A stretch of 36,182 nt of DNA from Bacteroidota bacterium (GTDB lineage Bacteria > Bacteroidota > Bacteroidia > Flavobacteriales > Schleiferiaceae), in contig PZPB01000021.1 in NCBI GenBank assembly GCA_003045865.1, positions 1 through 36,182 of the forward strand. Direction: 5' to 3'. Both the position numbers and the translations under genes were made by a program. Below the pieces are notes generated by a model. The model was not told the DNA's origin and did no database searches. It saw only the letters and a program-made list of their open reading frames with translations. Position 1 is the first letter of the stretch. The number at the start of each line of letters is the position of its first letter. Positions 17,730 to 25,066 of this stretch are shown here, in pieces.

Positions 17730-19088
17730 CTAATCTTTAAATTGAAGCAAGAAACTGCTTCCAACCCCTTCTTGGCTTTGGACCTTTAGATCGCCTCCAT
17801 GCATTTTCATGATGTTTTTAGAAAGACTGAGACCAATGCCTGATCCATTTTTACGGGTGCTAAAAAAGGGCACGAAGATTTGGTTAATTAAATCATCTTC
17901 AATGCCTTCGCCATTATCGCTTACGCGGATGACTACGCCATTTTCCGCTAGTTTAGCACTGAGCTCAATTTCTCCCGCGTGATTTGCGGGCATCGCCGCC
18001 AAGGCATTTTTAATTAGATTCACTAAAACCTGTTCGATCATTTTACGATCGGCATTAAGGGCGAGCCTTTGCTGGTCGAGCTTATAGCGGATTACATAAT
18101 TCTGTTTTTTCGCGCTGGCCTGTAAAAGGCTAAGACAATCTTCGAAAAGAGTTTTAATAGAAATGACCTCTTTAGCAGGAGCGGGCAGTTGGGTTAACTT
18201 GCGGTACTCGTCTACAAAGCTCAGCATTCCTTTACTGCGCCTTACGATGGTTTTGCAAGCCTCACGGATATCGTCTAAATCTTGTTCTTCTAAGTCAGTT
18301 ATATTTTTCTTTTTACCATCTTCCGTCACCAACATCGTACTTACAGTTTCAGAAAGGGAAACCACAGGGGTTACTGAGTTCATTACTTCATGCGCTAAAA
18401 TGCGGATGAGTTTATGCCAAGCGTCAATTTCCTTTTCTTCTACTTCTTGGTGGAGGTTGCTTAGGCTGATCAGGTGGAAGGTTTCATCCTTCAATTTAAT
18501 ATGCTGTAAATCGAGGTAGAGTTCGGTTTTTTTACCGTTGGTATTGTGTTCCCACAGTTTGCGACCGGTAAAATCGAAATTACCAATTAGGCTTTTTAGT
18601 TCGGGGATGCGTTCGCTAAGACGTTCCCACTTTTGAAAGGGCGGTATGTCTAAAATTTCTTGAGCTTTCTCATTAATCAGAAAAATCTCTTTATTTCCGT
18701 TTATACCTAAAATGCCAAGATTGATGTTTTTTAATATTTCACCTAGCAGCGCTTCTTGATTATCTTGGCTTGCCCGCGATGTTTTAAGTTGGGTGAGAAG
18801 AAGCATAAATTCCTCCTCTAAATCGGCAAAAACCCCACCTTTGGAAGCGAGTTCGAAACGGGTACTGTAGTCGCCAAAACGGGCGGATTCTAAAAATTTT
18901 TTGGTTTCGCGAATTAAAGAGGATTGGTAGCGCCAGAAATCCCATATCTGCACTAAAATAAGGAGCATTAGTACCAATAAGGTGAAAAAGAGATTAAACT
19001 TTTGGGCGAGGTATAGGCCAAGGGTAATACTTAAAATAATGCCTATCAGGCGTAAGCCAAACTGAAAAGGGTAGGATTTAAAGTTCAT
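17730..19088 (-). CDS. Sensor histidine kinase, intramembrane-sensing type (NtrY/AtoS-like)
   Basis: A 452-residue kinase. I start at the ATG at 19088, which overlaps the response-regulator stop by 11 bases; a TTG-type start 30 bases upstream is less likely. Two transmembrane segments (about 11-28 and 34-50) are joined by only about five residues, so there is no periplasmic sensor domain. A HAMP-like linker and a PAS domain (about 112-215) follow, then HisKA with the phosphorylated histidine at 233 (ILAHEVMNSVTP), and HATPase with the N box NLIKNALAAMP, the G boxes DNGEGI and GSGIGLSLS, and the F box FVPFFSTRK. It presumably phosphorylates the NtrC-type regulator encoded just upstream. The short membrane hairpin suggests sensing within the membrane or through a partner, perhaps the ABC permease encoded nearby. 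Confidence 0.92.
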   Translation of the reverse strand: MNFKSYPFQFGLRLIGIILSITLGLYLAQKFNLFFTLLVLMLLILVQIWDFWRYQSSLIRETKKFLESARFGDYSTRFELASKGGVFADLEEEFMLLLTQLKTSRASQDNQEALLGEILKNINLGILGINGNKEIFLINEKAQEILDIPPFQKWERLSERIPELKSLIGNFDFTGRKLWEHNTNGKKTELYLDLQHIKLKDETFHLISLSNLHQEVEEKEIDAWHKLIRILAHEVMNSVTPVVSLSETVSTMLVTEDGKKKNITDLEEQDLDDIREACKTIVRRSKGMLSFVDEYRKLTQLPAPAKEVISIKTLFEDCLSLLQASAKKQNYVIRYKLDQQRLALNADRKMIEQVLVNLIKNALAAMPANHAGEIELSAKLAENGVVIRVSDNGEGIEDDLINQIFVPFFSTRKNGSGIGLSLSKNIMKMHGGDLKVQSQEGVGSSFLLQFKD

Positions 19089-20442
19089 ATTTCTCCAATC
19101 TACGGTACAGTGCAGCACGGGTTAAACCTAGGTCTTTAGCGGCTTTAGAAATATTGCCAGCATTTTTGTCCATGGCTTTTTGCACTAAATGTTTTTCCAT
19201 TTCCTCCAAGTTTAAGCCAGGAGGCTCTTTGCCGTTTTGCCCAGCTTTCAGGCCTAAATCACTGGCCTGGACTTCTTTGTTAGAAGCTAAAATTACAGCG
19301 CGTTCTAAACAATGTTCTAACTCGCGAATATTGCCCGGCCAATGGTAATCGCACAGGGCATCAATGGCATTAAGGCTAAGACTAATTTCCTCTTTCAAAT
19401 ACTTCTTGCGAAAGCGATCGAAAAAACGACGCGCCAAAAAGGGTATATCTTCTTTGCGCTGCCGCAGAGGGGGTACCGTAATTTCTACGGTGTTAATACG
19501 ATAGAGTAAATCTTGACGAAAGCGTTGAGTATGCACCCAATCATGCAAAGGACTATTGGTGGCGCAAACCAAGCGAACATCTACTTTTTTGCTACTGTTT
19601 TCGCCCACTCTGCGCAGCTCTTTACTTTGTAAAACGTGCAATAATTTAGACTGTAAACTAAGATCGAGATTGCCAATTTCATCGAGGAAGAGCGTGCCTT
19701 TATCGGCCGTTTCGAAGCGGCCCGCTTTGTCATCTGAGGCATCGGTAAAGGAGCCTTTTTTATGACCAAAGAGTTCACTTTCAAAAAGATTGGGCGCCAC
19801 GGCACCGAGATCTACCGTTACAAAAGGGTTTTCATTGCGCTTGCTCATCCGGTGAATGGCGAGGGAGAGCACACTTTTCCCCGTACCATTTTCTCCTAAG
19901 AGTAAAATATTTGCATCGGTGCTAGCTACTTTTTTTAGGGTTTCTAAAACCGACTGCATTGCTGGCGATCGGCTAAGCAGCTCTTCTTGCGCTAGCCCCG
20001 CATTATTTTCCCACTGTTTATTGCTACTGCGGTAAACTTCCACTTTCGCCTTCTCTTGCGCTAAGCGTAAAGCGTTGCTTAAGGTGCTGAGTAGTTTTTC
20101 GTTGGTCCAAGGTTTTAATACAAAGTCGAAAGCTCCTTTTTTTATGGCCTGTACCGCTAGTTCCACCTCGCCGTAAGCAGTCATCATTACCACTTGGGTT
20201 TGCGGACTTATTTCTAAAATATGTTTAAGCCAATACAATCCTTCCGCGCCATCATTGCGGCCTTTACGAAAGTTCATGTCTAGTAAAACAAGGTCCACCT
20301 TACTTTTTGTAAGGAGCTGATTGAGACTGCTCGGATCTTCGTTGGTGCTAACCGTTTGAAAATGTTGCTTTAAAAAGAGGCGTGCACTTGTTAGTACATC
20401 GGCATCATCATCAACAATAACTATGTGGGCAGGGATTTTCAC
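19078..20442 (-). CDS. Sigma-54-dependent response regulator (NtrC family)
   Basis: A 454-residue enhancer-binding protein. The receiver domain (about 1-125) has the acidic pair at 11-13, the phosphorylated aspartate at 55 (LVLLDMNF) and the conserved threonine and lysine (MMTAYGE, VLKPW). The AAA+ domain has Walker A GENGTGKS, the sigma-54 contact loop ELFGHKKGSFTDA (GSFTDA replaces the classical GAFTGA), and Walker B GTLFLDEIG. The C-terminal Fis-type helix-turn-helix is NISKAAKDLGLTRAALYRRL. It starts at a GTG (20442); the protein opens directly with the beta-strand IVIVDDD. It drives transcription with sigma-54 and most likely acts at the paired palindromes and -24/-12 element just upstream. 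Confidence 0.94.
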   Translation of the reverse strand: MKIPAHIVIVDDDADVLTSARLFLKQHFQTVSTNEDPSSLNQLLTKSKVDLVLLDMNFRKGRNDGAEGLYWLKHILEISPQTQVVMMTAYGEVELAVQAIKKGAFDFVLKPWTNEKLLSTLSNALRLAQEKAKVEVYRSSNKQWENNAGLAQEELLSRSPAMQSVLETLKKVASTDANILLLGENGTGKSVLSLAIHRMSKRNENPFVTVDLGAVAPNLFESELFGHKKGSFTDASDDKAGRFETADKGTLFLDEIGNLDLSLQSKLLHVLQSKELRRVGENSSKKVDVRLVCATNSPLHDWVHTQRFRQDLLYRINTVEITVPPLRQRKEDIPFLARRFFDRFRKKYLKEEISLSLNAIDALCDYHWPGNIRELEHCLERAVILASNKEVQASDLGLKAGQNGKEPPGLNLEEMEKHLVQKAMDKNAGNISKAAKDLGLTRAALYRRLEKYEL

Positions 20443-20460
20443 TTAACGAAAGTACTTCTC

Positions 20461-20498
20461 TGTTCGAATACGAACAAGGGGTTGTTCATTTTCGAACA
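20461..20498. promoter_or_regulatory. Paired 16-bp palindromes, probable enhancer for the NtrC-type regulator
   Basis: TGTTCGAATACGAACA (20461-20476) is a perfect 6-4-6 palindrome. TGTTCATTTTCGAACA (20483-20498) matches it with one base breaking the symmetry. Their centres are 22 bp apart, about two helical turns, so two dimers would bind on the same face. They start 18 bp upstream of the regulator's own start codon and about 90-110 bp before the likely start site of the sigma-54 element at 20552, which is typical enhancer spacing. Confidence 0.75.
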
Positions 20499-20551
20499 GA
20501 TAAATAAAATGTCATTTAGTTATTTAAATGAAAATCAAATATTTAGACTTG

Positions 20552-20566
20552 TGGCATAGCCTTCGC
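20552..20566 (+). promoter_or_regulatory. Candidate sigma-54 promoter (-24/-12)
   Basis: TGGCAT-N5-TCGC keeps the essential GG and GC with correct spacing and differs by one base in each half from TGGCAC-N5-TTGC. Transcription would start near 20578, pointing towards the structured RNA and the ABC transporter. The paired palindromes upstream and the neighbouring NtrC-type gene support it. Confidence 0.6.
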
Positions 20567-20594
20567 CTATCAATAAGCTGAAAACTAAAACGTA

Positions 20595-20760
20595 AAAATT
20601 TTTAAAAACCTCGGGAGCTGCCTGCAGCAACGTTCTTTTCACCGGGCTTTAATTGCAAAATTTGAATTTGGTTGTTTAATTAGTTCAAGTAGCAGAATTT
20701 AGGGTTAAATCGGTTATCCTCCTTGCAATTAAAACTCAGCCCGAGGTTTTTAATTTTTTA
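20595..20760 (+). ncRNA. Structured RNA candidate (6S-like or leader attenuator)
   Basis: A perfect 14-bp closing stem, TTAAAAACCTCGGG (20602-20615) with CCCGAGGTTTTTAA (20740-20753), can be extended outward by A/T pairs. Inside it lie a small hairpin GCTGC/GCAGC (20617-20628) and an 11-bp upper stem TTTAATTGCAA (20648-20658) with TTGCAATTAAA (20723-20733). The closing stem is followed by AATTTTTTA, so the RNA would end like an intrinsic terminator near 20760, 86 bases before the ABC ATPase gene. A long closing stem, an asymmetric bubble and an upper stem in about 160-180 nt resembles 6S RNA, for which a distinct flavobacterial family exists in Rfam. Alternatively it is a regulated leader of the transporter mRNA. 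The strand is inferred from the T-tract. Confidence 0.55.
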
Positions 20761-20846
20761 CAAGCATCTCTTCTATAAACTCAGGTTATAAGGCTTTTAT
20801 CTTCAGATTTCTATTAATTTCACGCTTCTGTTTACAAACCTTTTTT

Positions 20847-21536
20847 ATGATTAAGCTTCATAATCTAACCAAGATATACCAGGCGCAAGGCGTTGAAACT
20901 CGCGCTCTTAGTGAAGTTGATTTAACGGTAAAAAAAGGCGAATTCGTTTCTATCATGGGCCCTTCGGGTTGTGGGAAAACCACGCTATTAAATATTATTG
21001 GTCTATTAGACTCTTATAATGAGGGTCTTTTTGTTTTTAATGATGCTAATGTTTCGGATCTCAATGAGCGTCAAAAACTCAAGTTGAGAAAAGAGAAAAT
21101 TGGCTTTGTCTTCCAAAATTTCAATCTGATCGACGATCTTACGGTAATTGAAAACATTGAGCTGCCTTTGCACTATTTGGGCTATTCAGCGCAAGATCGC
21201 CGGCAGCGCGTATTGGAGGTTTTAGAGATGGTAGGCATGGGGCATCGTCGCGATTTTTTCCCCTACCAATTAAGTGGGGGGCAACAACAGAAAGTAGCGG
21301 TAGGTCGCGCAATTATTGCCAAGCCCAGTTTAATTTTAGCAGATGAGCCCACGGGGAATCTCGACTCTACCCAAGGGAATGAAATAATGGAAATGTTGAG
21401 TCGCCTAAACGATCAAGGCACCACTTTAATAATGGTTACCCATAGCAGTCACGATGCGTCTTATTCTCAGCGTATTGTGCGAATAATGGATGGGCAGGTA
21501 GTGTCGGAAAAGAAGGTGCTGCATGCCCAGTTCTAA
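20847..21536 (+). CDS. ABC transporter ATP-binding protein (MacB/LolD type)
   Basis: A 229-residue cytoplasmic ATPase with all motifs intact: Walker [11 protein letters not shown]-loop [12 protein letters not shown], signature [14 protein letters not shown], Walker [13 protein letters not shown] and H-loop MVTHSSHDA. The sequence type (short, with an [17 protein letters not shown] block) places it with the LolD/MacB/FtsE group, which powers mechanotransmission by FtsX-like permeases rather than classical channel transport. It overlaps the permease gene by 14 bases. Upstream is a 404-bp region with regulator sites, a sigma-54 element and a structured RNA. The likely role is extrusion of a toxic compound, or an envelope-stress function, controlled by the divergent two-component system; the substrate is unknown. 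Confidence 0.95.
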   Translation: MIKLHNLTKIYQAQGVETRALSEVDLTVKKGEFVSIMGPSGCGKTTLLNIIGLLDSYNEGLFVFNDANVSDLNERQKLKLRKEKIGFVFQNFNLIDDLTVIENIELPLHYLGYSAQDRRQRVLEVLEMVGMGHRRDFFPYQLSGGQQQKVAVGRAIIAKPSLILADEPTGNLDSTQGNEIMEMLSRLNDQGTTLIMVTHSSHDASYSQRIVRIMDGQVVSEKKVLHAQF

Positions 21537-23937
21537 GTTTAGATTTGCCCTGCGCAGCCTTTATCGGCAAAAGCTCTACACTATTTTAAATTTGGGCGGC
21601 TTAGCCATTGGCTTAGCGGTAGCCATTACCGTAAGCATCTATCTCAATGCCGAATTTAATTTCGATAAGCATTGGCCGAACTACGAAAAAATTTATCGGG
21701 TAAATTCATCCTTCCAACTTAATAGTACGGTAGAAGAATACGGCGGCTCCGGTCTAGGCTTAGCTGCGCTAATGAAAGACTATTATCCAGAAGTTGAAGA
21801 AGCCACGCATTTCTTTTCTTTCGAAAACTCCGTTTACTTCCGTAGCGATAGCGTGAAAGGTTATGAAAATGAATTGTTGGTTGCGGATGCTAATTTCTTT
21901 AAGGTTTTTAACTGTCATTTTATAGAGGGTGAAGCAGATGCTAGTTTGGATGCAGAACGAAGCATAGTAATCTCTGAATCTTTTGCCCGTAAGTATTTTG
22001 GGAGCAAACCCGCATTAGGACAAACCCTTAATACCAGTAATTTCGAATATCTCGTTAGAGGTGTTTTTGAGGATATCCCCGATAATACGCATCATAATTT
22101 TAATGCGGTTATTTCCGAACCAATTGCGGCCTTAGATACTATGTCTTTGGCGGTTTCCTTGTGGCAGGTTAGTCACTATACTTTTCTTAAAATCCCATCT
22201 GCCCTTGAGGCGCAAAATATTGAGGCTAATTTCCCAAACTTTTATGATCGTTACATGGCAGGATTGGCCGATGCTGTGCAGGCCGAGTATCGGATAAAAT
22301 TGCAGCAAATAAGCGATATCCATTTTAATACAAATCCTGGTTTCGACGCCATCGGGGGTAGTCTAATTTACGTGTACGGCTTTGCGGGAATCGGATTGTT
22401 AGTTTTGGTTTTAGCGATAATTAATTATGTAAATATGGCTACGGCCCGCAGTTTACGCCGCATTCGGGAGGCAGCCATGCGCAAGGTTTTGGGCGCAAGC
22501 GAAGGCGATATTCAGCTCATGATTTTGGTGGAGTCGGTTATTCTTACTTTGCTGGCCTTGCTTTTAGCTTTCGCCTTAGTAGAGATTGGCACCAAAGTTT
22601 TACCACTTACTAATGCCATTGATAAAGATCTGCAGCTAAATTTTAAACGCGATGCTTACCTATGGTGGCTGCCTTTAGTACTCTCCATTTTCGTGGGAAT
22701 AATTAGTGGATTATATCCAGCGCTCAGCCTCTCTAAAGTTTCCCCTCTCGATGCTTTTAGTAATAAAAAGGGCTTGCAAAGGCAAAATAATATTCCCCGT
22801 AAATTATTGGTGGGGTTTCAGGTGGCGGTTTCGGTAACGGTGGTTATTACCGCTTTTTTCATGTATCAGCAAATGGATTTTATTAAGAATCGCAATCTGG
22901 GTTTCAATCCCAACGATGTGATTTTAATAACGGCGCAAGACACCAATTCGGTGATGCACTTGCAGGAAATTCGCGATAATATTGCGCAAAGTGACTACGT
23001 AGAGTCGGTGGCGATGGGGGCCAGCGTTACCGGTAGAGGGGCTTATCGTGGTATTTTTGAAGCCGAAACAGAGGCCAATAAGGGCTTTCAAAGACATTCC
23101 CTCGATTTTTTACGAGTAAGCAGAGACTACCTTAAAACCATGCAAATTGATCTGCTGCAAGGGCGTTCTTTCCTTACGGAAGATGAGCAGGACTCAAGTT
23201 TCAACTATGCCATTGTTAATCAGTCTTTAGTAGAGTTTATGGGCTGGGAGCAACCCATCGGGAAAAAACTAAATACTAGTTTTAACGAAAGGGGAGAAGC
23301 CATGCTAAAGGCGCTGGTGGTTGGGGTGGCCGAAGATTTTAATGCCCATTCGCTTCACACGAAAGTGGCCCCATTGGTTTTACTTTTAAGTAAAGAAAGG
23401 TCACGGGTACTGCATGTAAAAGTCGATCCTAACAATATTTATGTGGCCTTAGACGATTTAGAGCGACGCTGGACCAGCATGGTTCCCAATGCTCCTTTTC
23501 AGTTTTCCTTTTTAAGCCGCGATCTCTTAGAACTATATACTGAAGAAATGCGACAGTCGCGCTTGATTCTTTACCTCACTATTATTGCCATCTTTATTAG
23601 TATTCTTGGCTTTGTGGGCTTGGCTTCTTTTACCACAGGTTTGCGTACGCGCGAAATTGGCATTCGCCGTTTACTAGGTGCGGGCCGACTGCAAATGGTA
23701 AATATTGTGTTTAAGGAATTACTATGGGTGATGCTTATTGGCGTGCTAATAGCAGTGCCATTGGCCCTATATATTACCCAATTGTGGTTGGCGAATTTTG
23801 CTTTTCATACCGAAATTAAGGCGCCAATAATTGTGGGTACCGCAGTAATTACCTTGCTTATCGGTTATGGTATTGTCGCCCTGCATTCTTTGGCTATCGC
23901 CAAAAAGAATAGCGTGGATTCGTGGCGCGGAGCTTAA
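21523..23937 (+). CDS. ABC transporter permease, double FtsX/MacB-like
   Basis: An 804-residue inner-membrane protein with two copies of the MacB periplasmic core plus FtsX unit. Predicted membrane segments: one near the N-terminus (ILNLGGLAIGLAVAITVSIYL), three in the middle (from YVYGFAGIGLLVLVLAIINY, then SVILTLLALLLAFALV and LPLVLSIFVGIISGLY), one opening the second half (LVGFQVAVSVTVVITAFFMY) and three at the end (from LYLTIIAIFISILGFVG onward). The coupling elements EAAMRKVLGAS and EIGIRRLLGAG, which contact the ATPase, occur once in each half, so one polypeptide can pair with an ATPase dimer. This is a common Bacteroidota arrangement. The gene overlaps the ATPase gene by 14 bases. No outer-membrane partner is encoded nearby. 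Confidence 0.93.
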   Translation: MPSSKFRFALRSLYRQKLYTILNLGGLAIGLAVAITVSIYLNAEFNFDKHWPNYEKIYRVNSSFQLNSTVEEYGGSGLGLAALMKDYYPEVEEATHFFSFENSVYFRSDSVKGYENELLVADANFFKVFNCHFIEGEADASLDAERSIVISESFARKYFGSKPALGQTLNTSNFEYLVRGVFEDIPDNTHHNFNAVISEPIAALDTMSLAVSLWQVSHYTFLKIPSALEAQNIEANFPNFYDRYMAGLADAVQAEYRIKLQQISDIHFNTNPGFDAIGGSLIYVYGFAGIGLLVLVLAIINYVNMATARSLRRIREAAMRKVLGASEGDIQLMILVESVILTLLALLLAFALVEIGTKVLPLTNAIDKDLQLNFKRDAYLWWLPLVLSIFVGIISGLYPALSLSKVSPLDAFSNKKGLQRQNNIPRKLLVGFQVAVSVTVVITAFFMYQQMDFIKNRNLGFNPNDVILITAQDTNSVMHLQEIRDNIAQSDYVESVAMGASVTGRGAYRGIFEAETEANKGFQRHSLDFLRVSRDYLKTMQIDLLQGRSFLTEDEQDSSFNYAIVNQSLVEFMGWEQPIGKKLNTSFNERGEAMLKALVVGVAEDFNAHSLHTKVAPLVLLLSKERSRVLHVKVDPNNIYVALDDLERRWTSMVPNAPFQFSFLSRDLLELYTEEMRQSRLILYLTIIAIFISILGFVGLASFTTGLRTREIGIRRLLGAGRLQMVNIVFKELLWVMLIGVLIAVPLALYITQLWLANFAFHTEIKAPIIVGTAVITLLIGYGIVALHSLAIAKKNSVDSWRGA

Positions 23938-23964
23938 TTCGAGGAAAATTAATTACTGGAAACC

Positions 23965-24933
23965 CTAGTTCTGCGCTTTCAGCTTTTCGATAGGGCGTTT
24001 CTTCACCATTCCACCTTTGGTATCAATAATACTGTTCATAATTACAAAAGCATTATCGTCTACTTTGTTAATTTCGGTTTTCAACTTACTCATTTCCAAT
24101 CGAGTAATAACGGTATAAATGATATCAATATTTTTTGAGCTTCCGCCGGAAGGCGTATAACCATTTTTACCTTGGTAAATAGTACAGCCGCGGCCGAGCT
24201 TATTGGTAATGGCCAGGCGAACTTCTTCGCTGTGGTTAGAAATAATGGTAACACCCAAATATTCTTCGATACCATCAATCACAAAATCGATGGTTTTAGA
24301 AGCAGCAAAGTAAGTGAGGATGGCATATAAAGCCGTTTCTACCGAAAGGAAATAAGCACCAGCGCCAAAAATTATGACATTAAATAAGAGGATGATGTTT
24401 CCCACGGAAAGACTGGATTTACGACTGATGTAAATGGCCAGAACTTCGGTACCGTCTAAAATACCCCCGCCACGCACCGCCATGCCTATTCCTAGTCCGA
24501 GGAAAAAACCACCGAAGGCGGCTACGAGAATACTGTCTTCCGCTACCACAGGGAAGGGAATAAACTGGATTACCAGCGCGAGTAGAAAAATACTACCAAT
24601 GCTTTTTAAGGCGAAGCGCGAGGAAATCGTGCGCCAGCCCATTATTAAAAAGGGCAAGTTTAATAGCACTAAAAGTAGTGGCACTGGAATTTCAGTAACC
24701 ACATTAGTTATTAAGGAAATGCCCGTTACGCCGCCGTCAATAAAGCCATTGGGAATAAGGAAGCTTTCTAAACCAAATGCAGCCGAGCCAACGCCCACGG
24801 CGAGGTAAAGCGCATCTTTAAGTTCGTCGCGAATTTCAATCGCGAAGGCTTTGAGATCTTTTTCGCTATCCCCTGTTTTATTAGGGAAAAAGGGTAGGAG
24901 AACTTTCGCAAGTAGGGTGAAAATGGCTGTCAT
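23965..24933 (-). CDS. YitT family membrane protein (DUF161 + DUF2179)
   Basis: A 322-residue inner-membrane protein. After a short cytoplasmic N-terminus there are about five transmembrane segments (for example LYLAVGVGSAAFGLESFLIP, the VPLLLVLLNLPFLIMGW region, and NIILLFNVIIFGAGAYFL), with the family signature IPNGFIDGGVTGISL and RGGGILDGTEVLAIY. The C-terminal soluble DUF2179 domain contains LGRGCTIYQGKNGYTPSG. The family is widespread and its transported substrate is not established. It converges with the ABC permease gene (27-bp gap with no obvious terminator) and diverges from the M61 peptidase. Confidence 0.92.
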   Translation of the reverse strand: MTAIFTLLAKVLLPFFPNKTGDSEKDLKAFAIEIRDELKDALYLAVGVGSAAFGLESFLIPNGFIDGGVTGISLITNVVTEIPVPLLLVLLNLPFLIMGWRTISSRFALKSIGSIFLLALVIQFIPFPVVAEDSILVAAFGGFFLGLGIGMAVRGGGILDGTEVLAIYISRKSSLSVGNIILLFNVIIFGAGAYFLSVETALYAILTYFAASKTIDFVIDGIEEYLGVTIISNHSEEVRLAITNKLGRGCTIYQGKNGYTPSGGSSKNIDIIYTVITRLEMSKLKTEINKVDDNAFVIMNSIIDTKGGMVKKRPIEKLKAQN

Positions 24934-25007
24934 TTTTCTTCAGGTTTTTATAGAGCTAGGTTCTTTTTAGCTTATTTACAAAAGTGGCGATTTTAGATTG
25001 AACACCC

Positions 25008-25040
25008 TTTGTTTATTCGCCGCATAAAACTGTATTTTCG
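25008..25040 (+). promoter_or_regulatory. Promoter of the M61 peptidase gene
   Basis: TTTG (25008-25011) and TATTTTCG (25033-25040) are separated by 21 bases, which is one mismatch from the Bacteroidota consensus. The leader to the ATG at 25067 would be about 20 nt. Confidence 0.6.
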
Positions 25041-25066
25041 TAAGCCTAAAAATTAGTTTGCCTATT

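Noticed and set aside
19589-19805. Open frames antisense to or overlapping the response regulator AAA+ domain
   Set aside because: The intact Walker motifs and sigma-54 loop are in the main frame; the others have no supporting feature.
23938-23964. Terminator between the ABC permease and yitT genes
   Set aside because: No stem of more than a few pairs could be found in the 27-bp gap.
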